Below are positions 58,625 to 64,000 of a stretch of DNA of 64,000 nt, one piece after another. The translations under genes and the position numbers were made by a program. The first letter of the stretch is position 1. Every line of letters starts with the position of its first letter. The DNA lies in contig CM063287.1 of the NCBI GenBank assembly GCA_032173965.1, positions 3,663,859-3,727,858 on the forward strand. The letters run 5' to 3'. Under the pieces are notes generated by a model. It was not told the DNA's origin. It saw only the letters and a program-made list of their open reading frames with translations, and made no database searches. Source of the DNA: Sitta carolinensis. Lineage: Eukaryota; Chordata; Aves; Passeriformes; Sittidae.

Positions 58625-60040
58625 CCCTGCCCAGCTCCCTAAAACTGCCAGTATTTGCTCAAGTTTGGGATGCTGAAGAGCGTTGTATTTTACTTGATTT
58701 TTTCAGCTCTGAAGTTCCCTGGCAAAGACAGATTTCATATTATTTAAGTGCCAATGTTAAAAGCATTTGGATACCAAATAAATTGACAAAACTGCATGTA
58801 GGCTTTTAATTTGAAAAAAAAGAAAGGCACCAAACAAGTTGTTTGTATTGCACGATTGAAAAACTCATTATATTTCATAAATTACATCTTCTCTGAGAAT
58901 GGACTCAGAATGGGAGTGCTTTTATTTATCTTTCGGCTGCAATAAAACCCATCCAGTCAACAGAAACGTTGACAACTGCATTCACTCCTCTGAAGTTATT
59001 TGCAAACCCTTTCCTCCAGAATATCAAAGTCAGTAGAGTTTGAAACGGGCTTAGTGGAGCTCTGCCCTTTGCAGCCTGTGCCTGACGCCCAGCTGGAGGA
59101 AATGAGATTTAAACAGTGTCACTTTTTTAATTAACTGAGGGAATGAGGAGCGTGGGAAGAGGCTCAGCTATGATTTGTTAGTTCTTTGTTTTTCAGGGCA
59201 GTGCACAGCCTCTGTACTGGGCAGAAGGCACCTAAAGCTGTCTTCTCTTTTCCTCTGACATGTCCTGGACACCCTGGATTGGTTTTTTTTGTTGGGAATT
59301 GAGGTGAGCTCCAGACATCTGAAGCAATCTGACACCACTGGGAACAAAGTGCAGAGATCTGAACAAGGCAAAATCCTGATTGCCTTTGAAGAAATAGAAT
59401 TGTCTTTATTTCTTGTTTGTTTTTCAGCTCTGTGGTTACTCTGCTTGACTTTTCTGTAGTAGAGGGCAGGAGCAGAGGCTGATGAATTCACACAATTCAC
59501 TCACCTCGGAGCCTGTCTTTGAAACTTGGATTTTCTTTAGCTGATGAGGGTCGCAGGAGCTGCCTGGAGGGGGATGAATTGCCTGAGTGGGTGTGAAAAT
59601 GCCACATGGTGTGTTTGCCCATGTCACCAGCCCCATTTCCAAAGGGCTTTGTCCAGATACACCTGAGTGCCCACAGCAGAGACGCTGCTGGGATGTGCCT
59701 CTCCTGGCTCCCTGGCCCATCTCCTCCTTGGGAAGGCACATTCTCCACTTAAAGGCTGTCTAGCATGAGATTAGCTCCTATACTCCCTGTTGGAGCAGTC
59801 TCTCAAACCTCTTCAGGGTACTTTGTGTTCTTTGCATTTCTTCTGCCTCTGTTTTTTTCTGAGCAGTGATTCTTCCATTGCAAGAGATCCCAAACACAGA
59901 TTTATCATTATCAGATGCTCTCTGCTAACACAGCACAGTTGGCTTTGTTCTTGGGGAAATGGAGGGAATTGAGGTGAGTTTAGCTGAGTTAAGGAAGCAG
60001 ATGAAGACTGCCATGCTTTGTGTGTGAAGGAGAAACTCAG
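58625..60040. other. Unique intronic stretch, ~1.4 kb
   Basis: Nothing recognised. Confidence 0.45.
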
Positions 60041-60046
60041 GTGCTC

Positions 60047-60396
60047 TGTAGTCTGGGTTTTTCAGGCGTGGAGTTTCTGAGTTTCTAAAGCTCCATTTTT
60101 CCTGATGTTTTGGGTTGCTGAAATTACTTTCCCAGGAAAAAAGAACAAAACATCAGGATTGTTTTTGTAATGATAGTCATGTTTGGAATTCTTTCAGTGG
60201 GAGGGATTTCTTTTGATGTCCCTGTGGTTTGGCCAACGTGGGTGAAGGGGTTGTCTTTCCTTTGCCAATCACTCTGGGGAAAAATGTATAAAAAGGGAGA
60301 GATCCTGTGAAATAAACAGAGCCAGATTCATTTCTCCAAGAGTTTTGGAGAAGTTTCACGAGGAGTTTGTGTTGTGTGTTATACACCACTGTGACA
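60047..60396 (+). mobile_element. Solo LTR, ERVK-like family A, copy 3, sense
   Basis: Starts TGTAGTCTGGG and ends ACCACTGTGACA; flanks GTGCTC (60041-60046) and GTGCTG (60397-60402) match at 5 of 6 bases. It is 350 bp. It keeps CCAAT, TATA and AATAAA in order and lies in the PRKG1 sense orientation. No viral genes are attached. Confidence 0.92.
60265..60293 (+). promoter_or_regulatory. LTR core promoter: CCAAT and TATA box
   Basis: CCAAT at 60265-60269 and TATAAAA at 60287-60293. AATAAA follows at 60311-60316. The boxes are intact and well spaced; activity is not shown by sequence. Confidence 0.7.
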
Positions 60397-60402
60397 GTGC
60401 TG

Positions 60403-60702
60403 GGAATCAGACCCCTCCATTGATCCTGGGCTTGTGTTGGTTGGGAAGGACCTCAGGAAAGCTTCCCCAACCTACCTCTGGGAGAGGGGCTGCCAGGCAG
60501 CCATGGCTGTGTCCAACAGGTCTTGGCACCCTGAAGGTGCCCTGACCCAGAGGGACACCTGCTTGGAAAAGAAGTTTTCCTTCATGCCCAACCTAAACCA
60601 CTCAAACTGCATCCCCTGAGCATTGTCCTGAGTTAGGAGGGAAGTTTGGCACTGGCAGCTCTGTAAGTGCCCTCCTGGGAGGTGTGTGGGATCAGGGGTC
60701 CC
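60403..60702. other. Unique intronic stretch
   Basis: Nothing recognised. Confidence 0.45.
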
Positions 60703-61292
60703 AGAATCACCAGGTTGGAAGAGTCCTCCAAGATCATGGAGTCCAACCCATGCCCTGACACCTCAACCAGACCATGGCACCCAGTGCCACATCCAGTCTG
60801 TTTTTAAACACATCCAGGGATGGTGACTCCAGCACCTCCCCAGGTAGAACATTCCAGTACTTTATCACTCTTTCTGTGAAAAACCTCTTCCTAATATCTG
60901 ACCTTATTTTCCCTTGATGCAGCTTGAGATTGTGTCCTCTGGTTCTGTCAGTGCTGCCTGGAGAAAGAGTCCAACGCCCCTGAGCACAGCCCCTCTCAGG
61001 GAGCTGGAGAGGGTGATAAGGTCACCTCTGAGTCTCCTTTTCTCCAGGCTGATCAATCCCATCTCCCTCAGCTGTTCCTCACAGGGTCTGTGTTCCCAGC
61101 CCCTCTCCAGCCTCCTCTGGATGTGCTCCAGTGTCTCCACGTCCTTCCTGAGCTGAGGGCCCAGCACTGGACACAGCACTCGAGCTGTGTCCTCACCACA
61201 GTCTCCCTGCTCCTGCTGGCCACCCCACTCCTGATCCAGGCCAGTGGCCATTGGCCTGCTTGGCCCCCAGGGCACACTGCCAGATCCCACCT
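60703..61292 (-). mobile_element. CR1 LINE, antisense, older subfamily, ~590 bp
   Basis: 3' end at left ('gaatcaccaggttggaagagtcc'), then 'aacacatccagggatggtgactcc', 'ctttctgtgaaaaacctcttcc' and 'tctccaggctgatcaatcccatctccc'. It extends to 'ggccagtggccattggcctgcttggcc'. This is the longest CR1 in the window and may include the very end of its coding region, without an intact frame. Confidence 0.92.
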
Positions 61293-62049
61293 TTGCTTCT
61301 GCTTTCCCCAGGGAGACGCAGCAATGTCCATCTGCTGTTATTCCAGCTCACACCTCTGTGTCCAGGAACACAGGAGCTGCTTTGAGAAGGAGTCTGGGTT
61401 AAACATTAACCCCCCATACATGCTAACCCCACCCCGCTTTGGGTGATTTTTGGCCTCAGAGTGCATTATCCTACAGCTGGATAAACATTTGCTGGCAGGA
61501 GGGAGGGGTCACAGGGGAGTGGGAAATGTGGGAGTGCTCTGGGCTGCTGCAGGTAGTGGTGCCAAAACAGGGAGAGGTGTTTAAAATCCTCTCTGTTCTG
61601 CATTGTGGTGTTGTGGGAAGGTTTAGGAGTTTTCCAATACTCTCCTGCTTCACACTTGGAGCTGTTTGGATACAGCCCAGTTCAGGTGGGGGCATCAGAG
61701 ACCCTGCAGAGCTCATCCCATCATCCCACCGTTCCCAGGGGATGGCATTTCCTTTAACTGGAGGGAAAAATACAGCTCGAGTGAAGCTCACAGTTTCAGA
61801 CTGAGTTGAGATTTCTGCTTTGTTCTGGAATCTTGATTTTGGATAGGCCCTCCTACCCTTTAGCACAGGTGTGTGGAAAACTGGGATAATTTGAATTTAC
61901 ATGCCTGAGGTTGGAACCTTCCTGGGAAGGGGCTGGTTTATGCCATACAGTCAGCACTGTATGGGGATTCTGGCCTGTAAATGCAAGTAATAATTATTTG
62001 TGTGTCATTGCTGATGACAGCTTTGTGACTGAACAAAAAAACCTGTGAC
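61293..62049. other. Unique intronic stretch
   Basis: Nothing recognised. Confidence 0.45.
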
Positions 62050-62098
62050 TTCCCCATCCCTGGAAGTGTCCCAAGGCCAGGTTGGACAGCCTTGGAGC
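62050..62098 (+). mobile_element. CR1 LINE internal fragment
   Basis: 'ttccccatccctggaagtgtcccaaggccaggttgg': a short piece with both ends missing. Confidence 0.7.
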
Positions 62099-63227
62099 CT
62101 TAAATGGGGTTTTTAAAAATCCATTTTCAAAATGAAAGACTTCGAATCTTCAGAGAGCCAAATACTTCAGTGTTGGTGGGGATTTTTTTATTTGTCTGCA
62201 CAAATATTTGCCTGCTTCAAATGAATTGTAAAAGCTTTATGGTGTTTGCTTAATCGCTGGTGTGTTTTTAATTGTTGCTTGACAAACATTGTAATATCTA
62301 AAAAGACTCAGTAATTCCCCAGCTTTATGGAGCACTGGGAAAGGAGATAATCTTGTATTGGCTGCTGCTACTATAGAGTTTTTTGGGATTTAAAAGAAAT
62401 CCTCCTTCCAAGTCCAGGAAGAAGATGATGGTTGTATTTAACAGCTAATATTCAATTCCTGCTTCATTACTAAAATAATCTCCCCCAATTATGGACAAAT
62501 AAAATGCTTCATCACTCCATCAGCTGCTGCAAGAAACTGAGAGGCTTTGCTGTTCCCTCATTTCCTCCTGGTTATTAACAAAAGCAAGGCAAGACATCAG
62601 TGATAATGTATTTTTCCCTGATTAACCCCATGCAAACGTATTTGCTTCCAGGATTGCCGTAAATATTTGTGTGGAATGAGCTTGCAGGCAGGTCTGGGAT
62701 GGGATACACTGCACAGGATGATCAAATACTGCTGTGGTGCTTCTTCACATCCTGGTAATCCAGAGCCCCAGGAGCAGCTGGCAAGGCAGGCTGTCCTCCA
62801 GCTGCTTTTGGAGCATGGCATTTTGGCAGGAGAAAAGCAGGGATGTGCTGCATCATCTCCAGTAGGAATGGGAATATATTCTGTATCTCTTCAATGGGAA
62901 ATATATAAAAAATGGCTGCAAAGCCAGGCATGGAATCAAGCAGGCTCATTAGCACAGTGTCCCTTGGGGTTGCTTTAATGTGTGTTTTAATGACTTTGTC
63001 ACTAGTGTCTGGAAAACAGAGGTTCCGTTCTGGCTGGATTAGTGGTGGGTGCTCTGGAATCCTGCCCTCCTGGGGTCACCTCCCAAATGAGTTGGTGTAT
63101 CTCTAGAACATTGGTGTGTTTATCACAGAGATGTTCTGGTGCCAATCTATCACCCAGTAGAACCCCAGACTTCAATAGGTTTGTGATGGCTGTGGCTTGC
63201 TTTTTTTCATTTTAATAAAATACCAGA
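62099..63227. other. Unique intronic stretch, ~1.1 kb
   Basis: Nothing recognised. Confidence 0.45.
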
Positions 63228-63540
63228 CTAGTTTGGGTTGGAAGGGACCTCAAAGCCCATCCAGTGCCACCCCTGCCATGGGCAGGGACCCCTCCCACTG
63301 TGCTAGGCTGCTCCAAGCCCCAAAGTCCAGCCTGGCCTTGGGCACTGCCCACCCTGCCAGGGAACAATTCCTGCCCCAAATCCCATAAATCTCACCTCTT
63401 TCTAGTTCAGAACCCTTCCCCTTGTCCCAGCACTGTCTAACCATGGAAATAGTCCCCTCTCTGTTTTTCATAATCTCTCTTTTGCTACTGGAATGTGCTT
63501 TAAGCTCCCCCTGGAGCCTCCCCTTTTCTGTGCTGGGAAG
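63228..63540 (-). mobile_element. CR1 LINE, antisense, with internal deletion
   Basis: 3' end at left ('accagactagtttgggttggaagg'). After GGGCACTGCC it jumps to CACCCTGCCAGGG, missing ~65 bases present in other copies. The deletion is bounded by CTGCC repeats. The right edge is near 'ctggagcctcccctttt'. Confidence 0.92.
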
Positions 63541-64000
63541 ATGGAGAGGTGGCAGAGCTCCATTAAGAATGTGCACCTTTAAATTCCTCTGGGGATGGTT
63601 TACAACTGACATCAGCCAGGAAGACTGAGAAGTTTCTCAGGCAGTGAGCTTTTTTGGAGGATGGTAAATTTGGAGCAACCAACCTTAATTTTCCAACTTA
63701 GTTTGCAAATTAAGTCTTCTTTTCGGAAAACAAAACTAATGTTATGAAAGCACCTTAATAAACAGTTTGTAATTGCTTTAATCTGATACAGGAAAAGCGT
63801 TCCCAGCTCAGTCTTCTAATATCAGTTCATCCTTCAACAGCATAAGAGCAGGACAGGGGAAAGAAATGATTCCTCGTGGAAAGAAACACTCATTTCCGTA
63901 TTCCTTCTCTCTTATTTTAATGTTCTGTCCTAGCTAATGAACTGCTGTGGGTTTGTGTGGGCCATGAACATTCCGAATTCACTGTGTGTCTGCTCTCCGC
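63541..64000. other. Unique intronic stretch to window end
   Basis: Nothing recognised. Confidence 0.45.

Larger units (their letters stand above)
50816..64000 (+). other. PRKG1: PRKG1 intron downstream of the exon (inferred)
   Basis: The next exon, which should begin with the codons after TATVK-T and complete CNB-A, is not found before the window ends. The stretch holds unique AT-rich DNA, a poly(A) run, CR1 copies from 55 kb on, and one solo LTR. Confidence 0.75.

Noticed and set aside
1..64000. CRISPR array, bacterial operon, prophage or tRNA/rRNA genes
   Set aside because: The tandem repeats lack unique spacers of constant length, and the exon structure and CR1/ERV content are vertebrate. 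I saw no tRNA-like A/B boxes with a cloverleaf or rRNA-like core.

Overview
The window looks like intronic DNA of a songbird-like (passerine) genome. The evidence is the vertebrate gene structure (one short, spliced, phase-preserving exon in 64 kb), about thirty 5'-truncated CR1 retrotransposon pieces with the avian 3' end, several solo LTRs of avian ERVK/ERVL type, and G-rich minisatellites. There is no bacterial-type gene organisation, no CRISPR array, no operon and no RNA gene that I can support.

The only confidently functional gene piece is one coding exon on the + strand at 50702-50815. It encodes the end of the first cyclic-nucleotide-binding domain (CNB-A) of cGMP-dependent protein kinase 1 (PRKG1), including its phosphate-binding cassette. 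The sequence on both sides is read as PRKG1 intron: at least 50.7 kb upstream and at least 13.2 kb downstream. PRKG1 is known in vertebrates as a very large gene with giant introns, so this density is expected.

Layout: 1-1114, a 37/38-bp minisatellite cut by the window edge. 2-7 kb, a CR1 cluster with an ERVK-like solo LTR at 3836-4476. 8942-9275, a solo LTR with a perfect 6-bp target-site duplication. 9346-10736, a 1.4-kb satellite of a 9-bp unit that runs directly into a CR1 copy. 11-20 kb, mostly unique intron with one poly(A)-tailed segment. 19794-20114, a 20-bp G-rich minisatellite followed by a CpG-containing possible regulatory block. 21-31 kb, a second CR1 cluster and a solo LTR (27173-27600). 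33-42 kb, more CR1, a GGAT microsatellite and two more LTRs. 42.5-45.5 kb, a T-rich tract, an old CR1 and a decayed protein-coding remnant on the minus strand. 46.8-47.5 kb, a solo LTR nested inside a CR1. 50.7 kb, the PRKG1 exon. 55-63.5 kb, the last CR1 cluster and a sense-oriented solo LTR.

Most long open reading frames here are by-products of GC-rich CR1 sequence or of tandem repeats whose unit length avoids stops; they are not genes. The points most worth a second look are the 9-bp satellite that appears to have grown out of a motif inside CR1, the LTR-in-CR1 nesting, the three-member solo-LTR family, and the unidentified coding remnant near 45 kb.
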